DNA of 64,000 bases from Stachybotrys elegans (lineage: Eukaryota; Ascomycota; Sordariomycetes; Hypocreales; Stachybotryaceae): contig JAGPNK010000001.1 in NCBI GenBank assembly GCA_020746835.1, forward strand, positions 3,906,001 to 3,970,000, written 5' to 3'. The translations under genes and the position numbers were made by a program. Shown here one piece after another: positions 34,538 to 46,444 of this stretch. The stretch's first letter is position 1; the number at the start of each line of letters is the position of its first letter. The notes under the pieces were generated by a model, which saw only the letters and a list, made by a program, of their open reading frames with translations, was not told the DNA's origin and did not search any database.

Positions 34538-36225
34538 ATGGGTTACGCTCATATTGGAGCTCCGACGGAGTTCAATGCTACCGACACGACCTTTGGCGGC
34601 AATGCCAGTATGTCCTCGATGCTTGCATTCTTCCTTTTTTCCCTCCCCCCTCGCCTCTTTCACGTGCCAGCACCGCTCAAGACACCATATTTCTAACCAA
34701 GCTTGTCTACAGATGACATCAACCTCAACCAGTGGTACCAGGCTGGCGACCAGGCCTACATCCTCATCTCCGCCTGCCTGGTCCTCATGATGGTCCCCGG
34801 TATCGCCTTCCTCTACTCCGGTCTCGCCCGCAGAAAGTCGGCCCTCTCCATGCTCTGGGTCGTCATGATGTCCTTTGGCGTCGTCGCTTTCCAGTGGTAC
34901 TTCTGGGGTTTCTCTCTTGCCTTCAGCACCACCGCCAACAACCCCTTCATCGGCGACATGAACCACCTGGCTCTCCAGCGCGTCTGGGGCGCTCCCGCTG
35001 TCGGCAGCCCTCTCATCCCCGCCCTGCTCTACTCCTTCTACCAGATGTTGTTCTGCGCCGTCACCGCAGCCCTCACCGTCGGCGCCGTCGCTGAGCGTGG
35101 CCGTGTCATCCCCTCCATGGTCTTCATCTTCTGCTGGGCTACCCTCGTCTACTGCCCTCTCGCCTACTGGGTCTGGAACCCCAACGGCTGGTGCTTCCAG
35201 AACGGTGTTCTCGACTACGCCGGCGGTGTCCCCGTCGAGATCGGCTCCGGCATGTCCGCTCTCGCCTACTCCTGGGTCCTCGGCCGCCGCAACGAGAAGA
35301 TGATGATGAACTTCCGTCCTCACAACATCTCCCTCATCACTCTCGGCACTGTCTTGCTCACCGTCGGCTGGCTCGGCTTCAACGGTGGTTCCGCTTTCGG
35401 TGCCAACCTCCGCGCTGCCATGGCTTCCTGGAACAGCATTCTCACCGGTACCTTCGCCGCCTCCACCTGGTGCCTCCTCGATTACCGCCTGGCCAAGAAG
35501 TGGTCCATGGTCGGCTGGTGCTCCGGCATGATTTCTGGCCTCGTCGCTGCCACCCCTGCTTCCGGTTTCCTCGACATGTGGGCTAGTATTCTCCTTGGAG
35601 TTGTTGCCGGTGTTGCTTGCAACTTTGCTACCAAGAGTAAGTCTTGAATACACAATACTTGGTGTTTCCTGCATCATGATGACTAACTTCTTCCCTAGTC
35701 AAGTTCATGGTCGGCATTGATGACTCTCTCGACGTCTTCGCTGAGCACGGTGTTGGCGGTATGGTCGGTCTCATCTTCAACGCCTTCTTCGGCAACGGCA
35801 CTGTCATCGCTCTGGACGGTGTCAACGCCGGCATCTCTGCTGGTTTCCTCGACGGCAACTACGTCGTTCTTGGCTGGCAGATTGCCGCCATCGTCGCCGC
35901 CAGCGCTTGGGCTTTCGTTGTCTCTGCCATCATCGCCAAGGCTATCGACCTCATCCCCGGTCTCAAGCTCCGTGCTTCCGAGGAGGCTGAGCTGCTCGGC
36001 ATGGACGATGACCAGCATGGCGAGTTCTCTTACGACTACGTCGAGGTCCGCCGTGACTTCCTTGCCTGGAGCCCCCAGCGCGATGACCCTGCTCAGGAGG
36101 GCATCGCTCTCGAGCCCCAGCACGGCATCCAGGAGCACGCCTCTCTGGCCAACCGCGAACACAGCTCCTCTGACGGTCCCGTCGAGGAGAAGAAGCCCAT
36201 CTCTGACGCTGACAAGCGCGACTAA
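34538..36225 (+). CDS. Ammonium transporter, Mep/Amt family (Mep1-type)
   Basis: Exons are 34538-34607, 34713-35636 and 35699-36225 (introns GTATGT..ACAG and GTAAGT..CTAG), giving 506 residues. It should carry ammonium across the plasma membrane as a trimer with eleven helices. Family blocks include FLYSGLARRKSALS, YSFYQMLFCAVTAALTVGAVAERGR, GWLGFNGGSAFGAN and the late signature DVFAEHGVGGMVGLIFNAFF. The first pore histidine of the twin-His pair is replaced by Glu199 (GGVPVEIGSG), while the second is kept (His348). This is the Mep1/Mep3 type rather than the Mep2 sensor type. The cytoplasmic tail of ~85 residues (SEEAELLGMDDDQHGEF onward) is acidic and Ser-rich and ends SDADKRD. GATA-type sites upstream suggest nitrogen control. 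Confidence 0.96.
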
Positions 36226-37351
36226 AGCTGATCAGCAAGTGGTTGCGTCGATATCCATTTTATTTTTCATTTAGACTGGGGTTGAACTCGCATTTGGATT
36301 GATTTTACTCAATACTTTTCGAAGACGTTTGAGCAGCGGGCACAGGAGTACAGGATCTACAGAGCTCTACTATGGTTCTATTTCAATCGTTGTCGTTATT
36401 ATCGTTTCATACACAAAATACCCGGAACGGTACAAAGTATAGTTGAAGTGCTTTTGAGCACTGTCGCTGCCCTCGATTTATGGGGGAGGCTCTACAAAAT
36501 TGTGGAATATATATACACACTTGGTGGCTACTCGATCATAGATAGACACCTCGAACTCTCTCTGTTCCAAGTTCTTATCTTGAATAATACAAACATTTAC
36601 CGTTACAAATAACCTGAGTGTTGGTTTCGTGACTTCCTCTGGCTTTCGATGCAACCAATGCTTGACGACACAAGCATTCCTCTGGCCCGAACCACTGACG
36701 CAGCCTTGAATCCAAAGGCGTTTTGCCTTGTTCCGACAAGCCCGAATCATGGTCCCCCCGCTGTAAAGGGCTGTGTGCAAGGAAATACCAGCCTCGTCTT
36801 GGAATCTCACGCGAGCGCGGCTGCGCTAGCAACGCCTCCATGGCGCCCTAGGTGGCGTACACCGTACTGTTTCGTTCCCGACATCTCCCGGGCGCACATG
36901 TCCATGCTTGAAGAAGAGGAAGTAAGGAAGGAGAATGGCTGTTGTGGGGAGGGAGGCATCGAGTTAGATGTGCTCTCTCCCCGTGTGACACACATGTCCA
37001 CGGCCAGCCTCCATCTTTCCGTTTCCTAACACGCCACCACACTCCCCCTCCACCGCGGAAACCACCCCGTCTCATGAGTTCTCTGTCACAAGCTCGGCGT
37101 GGCATCCCCCCCTTTGGTGCGGGGAAGCCACATGCAAAGAGTATGCAACAGATACATATCTCGGGTAGAAAAACGTGTAGTATTTGAGAATGTATGCGGC
37201 AGTCTATACCTTAAAAAAATAGTACAATGGGACAACGGACAGGTTCAGTTCCCTCCCTCTCACTATCTCCCCCAGGGTGATTATCGCCAGAAAAGATTGA
37301 TGGGTTTTACCATGCAAACGCCAAAATAGAAAACAAATGATGCTGTGTGGG
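36226..37351. other. Intergenic region between convergent genes
   Basis: This holds the 3' flanks of the ammonium transporter (+) and the phosphatase (-). No supported gene or RNA. Confidence 0.5.
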
Positions 37352-39555
37352 TTATACAGGCACTCCGTCAGTGACTTTGTCGTAGGGAGGCTTGGTGTAG
37401 TCGCCGTAGCAGGCGTAGTCGTACTGAGCAGCCTCCGTCATGCCCTCCTGGATCTTGATGAAGGTCTCGAGCTCACACCAGCCGTCCTTGCGGCTGGCGT
37501 CGCACTCTGGGAAGCTCTCGCCCAGGGGCAGAGTACGCTGGTTCAGGACGAAGTGTATATACTTGGTCTCCCCGCCCTCGAGGAAGCCTTCACGGTTCGG
37601 GGCCACGGGCTTCGGGGACTTGATAATCTCCATGTCGAGCCGTGCGCCGAAGGGAGTCAGGTGGGAGACGGTAAACGCATGCTTACCCGGGTGCTCCGTT
37701 GCCGGCAGCTCCTCTGCAAACTGTTTCAGCCCGAAGGCAACCAGAATGGATGCAATATTGGTATCGTGCGAAAAGTCGAAATACAGGCTCTGGTTCAGGG
37801 GGAACGTCTCAGTGCTGCTGTCCAGAGTAACGTTGATGTTGGATCCCGAGTAGCCCAGGGTGTGGTTCTTGAGACGAGCGAGAACCTCCTGTTGGTAGCC
37901 AAGTCCGACGGCCCTCTGAAAAGTCTTGTAAGCAAGGTGCAAAAGGAAGGAGTTGTCCACAGACTCCTGTAGTCAAGGAGGAGCCGACAACAACTTACAC
38001 CTGTGGGACTCTTGAAACCGCTCACGCCGGCAAACCACACGTCGACCGAGTACTCGAAGCCCTGCCACTCCTCGTATGTAAATAGATCGCAGAACTTGCT
38101 GTAGCCGTACGCAACCGTCTCGTATGGACACATGCTCTGGGCGGCGTAGACATCTGCGACTGTCCACTCGAAGCCCTCTGTCATATTCTGGAACCTGGCA
38201 ACGGCTGATGATCCTTAGCTCAACAGACAATAAGCATCCGGTGACTGGGAGAACATACCATCCTTCAGGTAAACGGCAGTCCATACATCTCGTGCCTCGT
38301 TACCAGTGGCCATGGGCCAGGAGTTTGTACAGGCCAGTGATCCAGCCAGAGAGTTGTTGAAGTTGCCATCCTCGATAATGACCTCGATGGTGGCATTGTT
38401 CGTCCTGCAAAGATCAGCGATGCCTGCTGTTTAGGCGGGATAGTGTCCTACCACTCGAGTCCGAAGAAACCAGCTACCCAGTTCTCGGCAGACTTGAGCA
38501 TGCGATCTTGAGTCTGCCACAGGAGGAGCAATTAGCCAACAAGTCCATCTAAACACCGAACAACAGAGCCGGAGGAGGAGGCGGGTAGAAAGGGGTCAAA
38601 GTAGGCATGTTGGAAATGGCTGCACTTACTGTTGTCCGGACAATGAGCTTGCTATTTGGGTTGTACAGATGGCCATACATGTAGCTATGGAGAACGCCTG
38701 TAGTAACGACAACCTTGTGAGAATCTCGCGAGCAATCCAACGGCAAAAATGGCTGGGGGGTGCTCTCCTACCTGAATTGAACAGCTCCTCTCGGCCTTTG
38801 GGGACCAGGATCTCAGCCCCGAGCTGGTATCTCCAAGAGGCAAGGAATGATAAGGCTCCGGATGGCTTGAACTTGGATGACGCCTGTGCTATCTTCCGAC
38901 CCAGATCCGCAACATTGGAACCAGATGTTGGATAACGGGCACCATGACGAGAGAGCATTTGTACCTGTACGATCTTCGCTCCATCGGGTAGTGGGTACTC
39001 ATCGACGCCAAAGCCGGGTGAAGGGGTGTAGGGCGATAGGTAGCCCATCATCTTGAAAATGCTCTGGTCGCCATGCTGCATACCCTGGATGGGAATGGCG
39101 GTCTGGAGCGGCTCGTTGGGCACGAATGATTCCGAAGGGTTCAGGACACGGGTCTGAGCCAGGAAAGCAGGCTCACCCGTAGCTGTCGGGCCTGCCCAAA
39201 GTTCGGGTGCCGTTTGGAAGTACTGTGGCACGTCATGTGCACGGTCCGGACATCTGTCGGAGCCGGGAGCGCCAGAGCTGGGGAAGAAGTAGGGGATGCC
39301 AAGATAGAGGTTGGAGGCAAGCAGGATGACGACGCAGCCGATGAGGGCAAAAGTGTAGGTCCTGTAGTTGGCTTCCGGTCGGTAATGACGAAGGCGAGGC
39401 GAGGCAGTGTGATCGACGTCAACACCCTCTTCGTCCTGGCCAACGAGCTGGTAGCCGCCTGATGAATCCTTGCGTGCGTGAGACGGCTTGGGCAAGGAGC
39501 GAGAGCTTGCTCCGGCCGATGGGGCTGCGGACGCAGCCGCATGTGTGCTGGCCAT
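37352..39555 (-). CDS. Membrane-anchored histidine acid phosphatase / phytase
   Basis: Six exons (39555-38772, 38697-38630, 38513-38452, 38404-38259, 38204-37999, 37915-37352) give 609 residues. The protein belongs to branch 2 of the histidine phosphatase superfamily, which hydrolyses phosphomonoesters such as phytate. The nucleophile motif is LSRHGARYP with His204; the proton-donor motif is FSHDTN with His472-Asp473. Residues ~68-90 form a single transmembrane helix after a polar N-terminus, so it is a type II membrane protein rather than a secreted phytase. Several NxS/T sites (NNATIE, NHTLGY, NVTLDS, NQSLYF) suit an extracellular catalytic domain. Intron 5 uses the distal acceptor at 37916 because this gives the family joint KSPTG/RAVGLGYQQE. 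A nearer acceptor would insert 17 residues in frame. The ATG at 39555 is the first; the upstream frame has only non-ATG codons. Confidence 0.92.
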
Positions 39556-40340
39556 GGTGCTCGGAGACGCAATGCGCAGCAAATGGCGCGAGAAAACAAT
39601 CCGAGGACGCGTGAAACCTCGGTGCTGCAGCAGCCCACGCAGCTCTGGACCAAGCCCGGACTGTTACTCCGTGCAGGATGCTTGCTTCACAAGCAGGTAA
39701 GAAGCCAGCACAACCACAAGCCAAGGCTTAGGGGTGGGGCAGGCTCAGAGACAATAGGATTATACAGGAGACGACAATAGGGAGAAGACGGATGCCAAGA
39801 AAGCCGATGAATCGGCAAAAGCAGCCTGTTAGACGGGCTGGGGATTGGCGACAAGGGAGCAGCGGAAGAGAGAGAGAGAAGTGGCGCAAAAGCCCAGCAG
39901 GGTGAGACACGGGCTAGTAGACGAGGTTGTTGTCGGGCCACTCGGTGGAAGAGTAAGGGCGAGGGCGAGCAACGATCCGACGACGGGCACACCCAGCCCA
40001 GGTGGTGGTGTCGAGCGAGGCCGCGCAGGCAGCCAACGGGGGCGTGGGTATTCCGTATGTCGGGTGTAATTATGCAGTACGTGTGGGAGCGCGAGCGCCA
40101 AAAAAGCACTGTAGGTAGCCTGCCGGCAACGACCCCCCCCCCCCTGGTCGAGCGGAAATGCAAGATGGAGATGGAAATGGAAATGGACTATCGGTGAAGC
40201 TCAGCCCTGACGCGTAGTGAGACAAGCGTTGATGCGACGGCGCAGGGAACAGGCAGGATGGTGCGAGATGGTGAGGGAAAAAGCAAAGACGATGGGCTCG
40301 CAAAGAGTGCGAATCGTCGCAATCGATGAGGGAGGGAGGG

Positions 40341-40368
40341 GGTGGTGGTGGTGGTGGTGGTGGTGGTC
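40341..40368. repeat. GGT trinucleotide repeat
   Basis: Nine tandem GGT units upstream of the phosphatase gene. They lie on the plus strand, so the phosphatase-sense strand reads ACC. Confidence 0.85.
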
Positions 40369-40599
40369 GCAACCCCCCTGGTCCTGGGAGGCCTTCCTGT
40401 CCTTTGTCGGCTGCGCTGTCCTCTCCAGTCTCGATCTGTCCTCCTTCTGGCAAACCCGACGCCCAAGACAATGCGCTGGTCGTGGCGCTGGCTCAGGAGA
40501 GAGAGGCGAGACGTCAGAAGAGGGGCGATGATGCGGCGATGATGCTCCGCGCGTTGCTTTTTCTCTGAGCCACAAGTTCTTGGTTCATCCCAGCCCTGT

Positions 40600-40672
40600 C
40601 CCTCTCCGCTCTCCGCTCTCTGCTCTCTGCTCTGCTCTCTGCTCTCGGCTCTCCGATCTCTGCTCCGTTGTC
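40600..40672. repeat. CT-rich minisatellite (CTCTSYG units)
   Basis: About ten imperfect units of CTCTCCG, CTCTCTG and CTCTGCT. Highly pyrimidine-biased, so it could form a triplex-type structure or be a promoter tract. Confidence 0.75.
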
Positions 40673-41095
40673 TGTGTTGCGACTAAGACGGGCTTTCGAT
40701 GGGGTCCTCTCGTATTTGGTTCCCCCCCCTTGACGGCGATCGGGTGGGCGTCGATTGGGTCTAGAGCATCCGAGCCTCGCAGCTTGCGTAGTGAGGAAGT
40801 ACGATTTTAGTCAGCCTTACGAGGCTTTGCTGGTGTTTTTGGTCAGGTTGCTCCTTAGAGCCAAATAAGAAAAGAAAAGAAGGGAAAAAGGACCAACCCC
40901 CTTGTCCGTACCCACATCGCTCATTCGCACCGTCCTCCAATCAGTGCGTACGGGATCTCTGCCGTTGGTAAACTCCGTACGTACATGACGAGTACCAAGT
41001 TACTCGATACGACTCGACTTCTCTCACCACCACACAAGCTACCCATGTCCTTGTCTCACCACCGTCTTCAGGCCTCCAGATGCCCGTCGGCCATG

Positions 41096-41137
41096 TCCCC
41101 TTTTCTTCTCCTTCTTCTCCTTCTCCTTCTTCTTCTT
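41096..41137. repeat. CTT/CTTCTC pyrimidine repeat
   Basis: An uninterrupted C/T tract with CTT and CTTCTC units, intergenic. Confidence 0.7.
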
Positions 41138-42471
41138 AGTACATACTTGGCTGCTCGTTTTGGGAGGAGATCTGGACACTGACCCCATCGATCGATGAAA
41201 CCTACAGGGCTTGTTTGGCACCGGAGCAATTATGACGAATCAGTGACGGCCGGGCCAGAACCAAGAGTAAAAATAAAACCAACCCCCAAAACAACTGCAT
41301 GGCATATCCCTCCTCGCTGTGTCCCAGCTCGATCAAGCCGGCCCATTATTATTATCTCCGCACAATGGCAGGCAGACGTGGTCCACTCCCACCTGCTGCT
41401 AGCAATCCGTAGATTCGCGGGAAGTCCCAGGCCCATATCCCCGGAGCCCTCGGCTGGCATCTGCCGTTGCTTGGCATTGGTTGGGAGTTCCCTGTCACCA
41501 TGCACTCACTTGACACTATGTACCCTCCGGAGTACAGCCCGCAAAAGTATGTATCCATCACTCACTCACCAGGCAAGGATCATCTGCGGGAGGTGGGAAA
41601 CATGAAAAGGGGGGCTACTTGACCCAGGGTGAGCAAAGAGGAAATCAAAAGCAACAAGAAGCATCATCACACCAGCCAGTTGATGGCGTCTGTTGCCTGG
41701 CCTCGTCGCATTGGCTCCGGGTGCCACATCACTGCAATTCTCGTCCTCTTGGCCTGCTTACACGAAAGCTCATGTACAACAGACATCTTTGTTTGTGGTG
41801 TCAACCACACAAGCTTTACGTCAAACCAGCATTAGTGCAGCCGTATGTATATGCCGGCCATGCATGCGGCCATCCTGGAGCGGGTGGCAAGGAAGTCACT
41901 CTGACCAACAATTGTAGGTACTAACAGACATATTCGTTTCTTATTACTTTTGCTAAGCCATAACAGACCAGGTAGCGCCCAGGAGCACCCAATGGTGCCC
42001 TGCTCATACACCCATGGGCTTGACGCTCGACTTTTGATAACCGACATGACCCAATTGTCATGCCTAGACATCCCTTGGATCCCAGTCCTTCCAGCAATGT
42101 GTATGACTAAGAGAATAAAGAGCGACGGAACGTAATCGGTAATAGGAAAGAGAAAAGAGGAAAGAAAAGGAAATGAAGGAACGGGGGTGAAGAAGAAGAA
42201 AAAACTAACGAAATAAAGGGGGAGAGAAGAAGAGTAAGGGGAAAAGGAAAAGTAGCAACAGACAAAACCATTGGGGGGGGGCATGGGCTCAAGTGAAGTT
42301 TGCACACCCCATACAAGGGCCCACATCAAGTTCCCAGCCAGGCTTCACGACCCACCACTCTCTCTCACTCCCCACGTCCAACATCTGCACTCTTTGCGTT
42401 GCCGTTTTTGGATGGCCCCTGTCTCGCTCTCGCATTTCCTGTGCAGGGCGCTGAGTCTATCAGGTAGCTCC

Positions 42472-43866
42472 TTAATTGGCATAGGAGCGGAGAGGGAAAT
42501 AACCATCGGGCGAGGGCTCAAGATGCCACATCTGGGGGCGCTCGTCATCAAAGGCTCGCGACCATTCGTCCTGCAGAGCCGGCGGGATGCTCCAGCCAAG
42601 CTCTTCGTCCCGAAGGCGCATACGGACGAGGTGGCGCTTCTGGTCGTCTGTCTGACCATCGACAAAGCCTTCGCGTCTGTGGAAGACAGCAAGATTGTTG
42701 ATGAAGTGCATATCGCCGGTCTGGGTGGCAATCTCTAGCTGCGTGGCCTGGGCAATGCTCTCAATGGCGTCAAGGGCCTCCTTCTGCCCGGCTGACAGCT
42801 CCGGCAGATGAGCGGGACGCGGGTGGCCATCGCTGCCCATGAGAGGCGTGCGGCCGAAGTTGATCACTAAACGGCCCTCATGATTGAAAATGATGGGGCG
42901 GCACTGAAACCTGGGACTATGGTGGCGCCCGACATGTCAGTTTTAGTTCATGTGGGATTGGCAAATAGCCTGAAACCACTTACATGGCGAAAGGCCAGTC
43001 TGACCGCGCAAGAAGTCGAACAAGGTCGGGCCGAGTTGCGGCGAGGACGTTGTAAACGGTGTAAGCTGAAGCAATGATGCATCGGCCACCCTGCGACGCG
43101 GTGCTCTTGGTAAACCAGCTGACGACATCGCCAGCCTCCTCGTTGTGGAAAGTCTGAAATGATTATCAGCATCAGCAGGCAAGAAAGGGCCAGCCGGCTC
43201 CGAGAGCTTTGGTAAAAACTTACAATCGGAGCGGTCGAGTGTCTGTGGTGCGACGCCTTGAGAGCGGTCGAGTCATCCGCGACAATGTGCACTGTTATAC
43301 ACACGTCAGCGGCTGTGTGGGACGATTGTAGTTCTGGGGCGGAGGTTGATGCTTACCCAGCATGTTTCCCACCTTGTCCTGGCGCCCACGGGTGCTGGAA
43401 AGGTAGCTCTGGATGCCCAGGTACATGAGGGTGCCGTCTTCGAGCGTGTACTTGTTGGGGTTGATGCCGCGAACAAGGGCGAATCCCTTGCCGTCGTACA
43501 ATTCTCGCCGAAGCTTGTCGAGCTTGGGTCCCAGGTTAGGGAGGGGGAAGTTCTCTCGTGAGACCTTGTCTCCGTCCAGTCCCCAAGCTGCTCGAGAAGT
43601 TAGTCATTGTGCGTCAGGAGGCAGAGATGAGACTTACTCTTGAACAGCTCGACGCCCTCCTCAACCTCCTTGATGTCCCTGTCGGTCAAGAAGTGAATGT
43701 AGCTGGTCGAGGAAGCATAGTCTTGGCCGCTCCACGCGAGGTCCGACTTGATGTGAGCCGGGAAGCCAGCCGGGAGCTCAGTGGCTTCGGCATCCCGAGC
43801 TGATGCAGCGGTTTGCTGATCAGAGGGAGCAGTGCTCGAAACGGGCTCGACCTTGGAAGATGACAT
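42472..43866 (-). CDS. TauD/TfdA-family iron/2-oxoglutarate dioxygenase
   Basis: Five exons (43866-43638, 43587-43357, 43291-43224, 43153-42984, 42916-42472; introns of 50-70 nt with GTAAGT/GTAAGC donors) give 380 residues. Family members oxidise small substrates such as taurine or other sulfonates, releasing sulfite for sulfur nutrition; others act in secondary metabolism, so the substrate is open. Visible landmarks are FPLPNLGPKL, the strand with HSTAPITFHNE (His179-Asn-Glu181 where relatives have His-x-Asp), YNVLAATRPDLVRLL, the distal histidine His312 in NNLAVFHRREGF, and the 2-oxoglutarate-binding Arg region KRHLVRMRL. The HNE triad is unusual; Glu can serve as the carboxylate ligand in some related enzymes. 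The first ATG at 43866 opens a Ser/Ala-rich, probably disordered N-terminus. Confidence 0.92.
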
Positions 43867-46444
43867 GGTGGTAGTGCTTGTGATGGTTCAGAAACTGATC
43901 TGGGTAGTGGGCAAGTGGCAAGCTCGTGCAGTAGGTCTTGAATTGGAGACTTCCGCCTGTGAATGAGATGCGAGTTGCGTGTAGTGTGAAGAGTCAGAGA
44001 GACGATGAAGTGCAGTAACTGTCAGGCAGGCTGGGCTGAAGAAGGGGAACAAGAAGATGAAGAGGAGGGAGTTGGTTTGAAGCTGGAGAGTGAAGAAGGA
44101 CAAGGACGAGGAAAAGGACGAGGAGGGAGAGGGTGTATTATACTTCGGGGAGGTGCTGCTGGGCACCCAGTAGAGAGGAAGGAAGGAAGGACGGCAGTCA
44201 TGGTGAGGTCATATAGTTCAGCCCAGGGAAGGAACTCGGGTATGAAGCTGCTTGCTTCGAGTATCCGACACTTGCTTTTTCTGACTTGGCGGAAACGGAA
44301 AGCAGTCGGGGGGTGGGAGCGAGCATCCTGACTGTGCCGATGGCCTGGGGGCTATCTCGCCTGCCATTGGGTGTCTCTGCCTGTAGGTTTGTGTCTAGGC
44401 GGGCAGCAAACAACTTTGGTAGCTTCCGCCGCGGAAGTGGCTGTGATCAGTCAGGCCAAGCAGCCCCATAGCCGCCCTCAGCTAGTATTCAGCTCATCGA
44501 TGCAGGTTTGCTTGTTTGTGTGCAAACATGCATTGCGCTGGTTCAGGATCCCTCGTCTCGCCACCCACACCGAGCACAATCGAGGCCGTACCCAAAAGCA
44601 AACAAGAAAAAAAGAGAAAGAGGGAGAAAAAAAAAAGAAATGAAGGCGAGAAGGCGAGAGGTCGAGAGGGCGAGGTCGAGTAAGTGAGAAACCCACTACG
44701 CACCACCAGGGTCCCGACCGAAACACCTCGCAACCACCCATTGTGTGAGAAAAGCGAGAAACACAATCATGCTCTCAATAACAGCATGCCCGCCCTTCCG
44801 CACCATCCAGCCACCACAGCATCGGATGCCATCAAGCTTCGTCATTGGCCCGACGGCATCCCCTTAAGCTGCGGCATCCATGGATGCAGCCACGGACCGG
44901 GATACCACTCGCACCCGTGCTACGTCGTCGTGGTGGTGGTGCAGCTTCCCATGCTGTGTCCTGTCTAGTCGTCTCTGTCCTCGAATCGAGCCGCCTTGGA
45001 GTACGGGACCAGCTACCGGCACGAGGAAGCACAGCAGGGTTTCCTCTTGGCTGCCTTCTCCTGCAGCTTTAGTCAAAAGTTACTATTGTGTGTGGAGGTC
45101 GTTTGCTATTACTGCCATGATACCTCTTTTCAGTCGAGCCACTGACCTCCCCTCTACAGATGCAAATGGGACTTTTCATGCCGTCGTACGGTTGGCCGCC
45201 AGCTGAGAAAACTGACAGCCAGCCCTAAGCTGTTAAGCTTGTGCTGTTGTCGACGCGAGGTCAAGCAAAGAGACAGTATAACAAGAGAGAGTGAGGGGCC
45301 TGTAATCGCGATAAATATAGGCAGTGAGACAAATCATTTGTTTGTCTGTACCACACAACCATGAACCCGGTCGCTCTCATCTCCATAGGAAGTCCGTATG
45401 TGCCATACAGTAGCTGGACCCCTCCCATGCAACTGCCGCATACTTTACGTCTACTGGCTTCTCCGTCTTGGACTAGTGGCTCTCGGCTTGCCCAGCTGGA
45501 GCAGAGGAGACAGCCATTGAAGCCCATTGAAGCCTATTGAAGCCTATTGTCAGGTCAAGATGAGGAAAAGCCCATGTGGGTCGCTCCGTTCAAAGCAGAT
45601 GGATGTTTCGGGTGTGCACGTCAGACCATATCTGCCTGCATCCTCGACTTCATTCAGTAAACCCCATCAGCAGTGGCATGTCACCCGATTGCCCACCTCT
45701 TCCGCCATCATCATCACAGTATCGGGAGCGCAACATTACTGCAGCGATACCAGTGCAGCAATGGCGTGGGTGTAGCAAAGTGTGGGCGGCTGACGCATAT
45801 GCAGGTATGATAAAGTTCAACACCTAGCTACACAGCCAAGGGTGCATCTTACGAACTCGACGACTCCGGTCCCGGATGCATGGGGGAAAGCTTGGTCTAT
45901 GGGAAAGGCGCAACCAATTCGGAACCGCGGATGGTCCCGATACATCTCTTCGCCATCGTATTGGCCCTGATGTGCGGCGACATCCTTGTTTGACGTCTAT
46001 ATAACTTGCTGCTTAGTTCACAAACAACCAGACCATCTCAGCCATCACTGCCTGGGTCATCATCGTCTGACCTAAAACCCCCTTGTTCCCTGTCACTGGC
46101 GCCTCCATCCCAGCTGCCTGCGCTCCGGCACTCTTCTGCTGCCAGGCCCCAAGTGCGGCGGTGGACTGGTCCAGACCGACCTCTGTCCCATAGCAGAAAA
46201 GTGAAGGGAGAGAGAGAGGGGTAAAGGGGAAGGGGGAAACCCGGCTCGAGACAAATCGGGAAGAAATAAAATCGACATCACGAATAAGAAATAAAAAAGC
46301 AAAGGTCGGTCAGAAGAGAAGCAAATAAACAGCGAAAACAGAAATTCAACAAGAGAAGACACGAAAAACTGGTAGGTTGCGCCTTGGTCACTGTACGCCA
46401 GCCTCCATTGGGCCGTCATTTCGTGACTTGTCCTGCTCTGCCGG
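43867..46444. other. Intergenic, no gene seen
   Basis: This holds the promoter of the dioxygenase gene (left) and the 3' flank of the zinc-cluster regulator (right). It contains an A/G-rich tract at 44600-44645 and a fourfold decamer repeat at 45514-45549. No gene is supported. Confidence 0.5.
45514..45549. repeat. Decamer tandem repeat (CCATTGAAGC-type)
   Basis: Three to four copies of a 10-bp unit differing by one base (CCATTGAAGC versus CTATTGAAGC). Confidence 0.75.

Larger units (their letters stand above)
39556..42471. other. Intergenic, simple-sequence rich
   Basis: This is the promoter side of the phosphatase gene. It contains a GGT repeat (40341-40368), a CTCTCTG-type minisatellite (40600-40672), a CTT-rich tract (41096-41137) and purine-rich DNA at 42140-42260. 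Open frames overlapping these tracts are low-complexity artefacts. No RNA gene was recognised. Confidence 0.5.

Noticed and set aside
34439..35677. 412-codon open frame on the minus strand
   Set aside because: Antisense shadow of the ammonium transporter; Glu/Gly/Val/Asp-rich with no motif.
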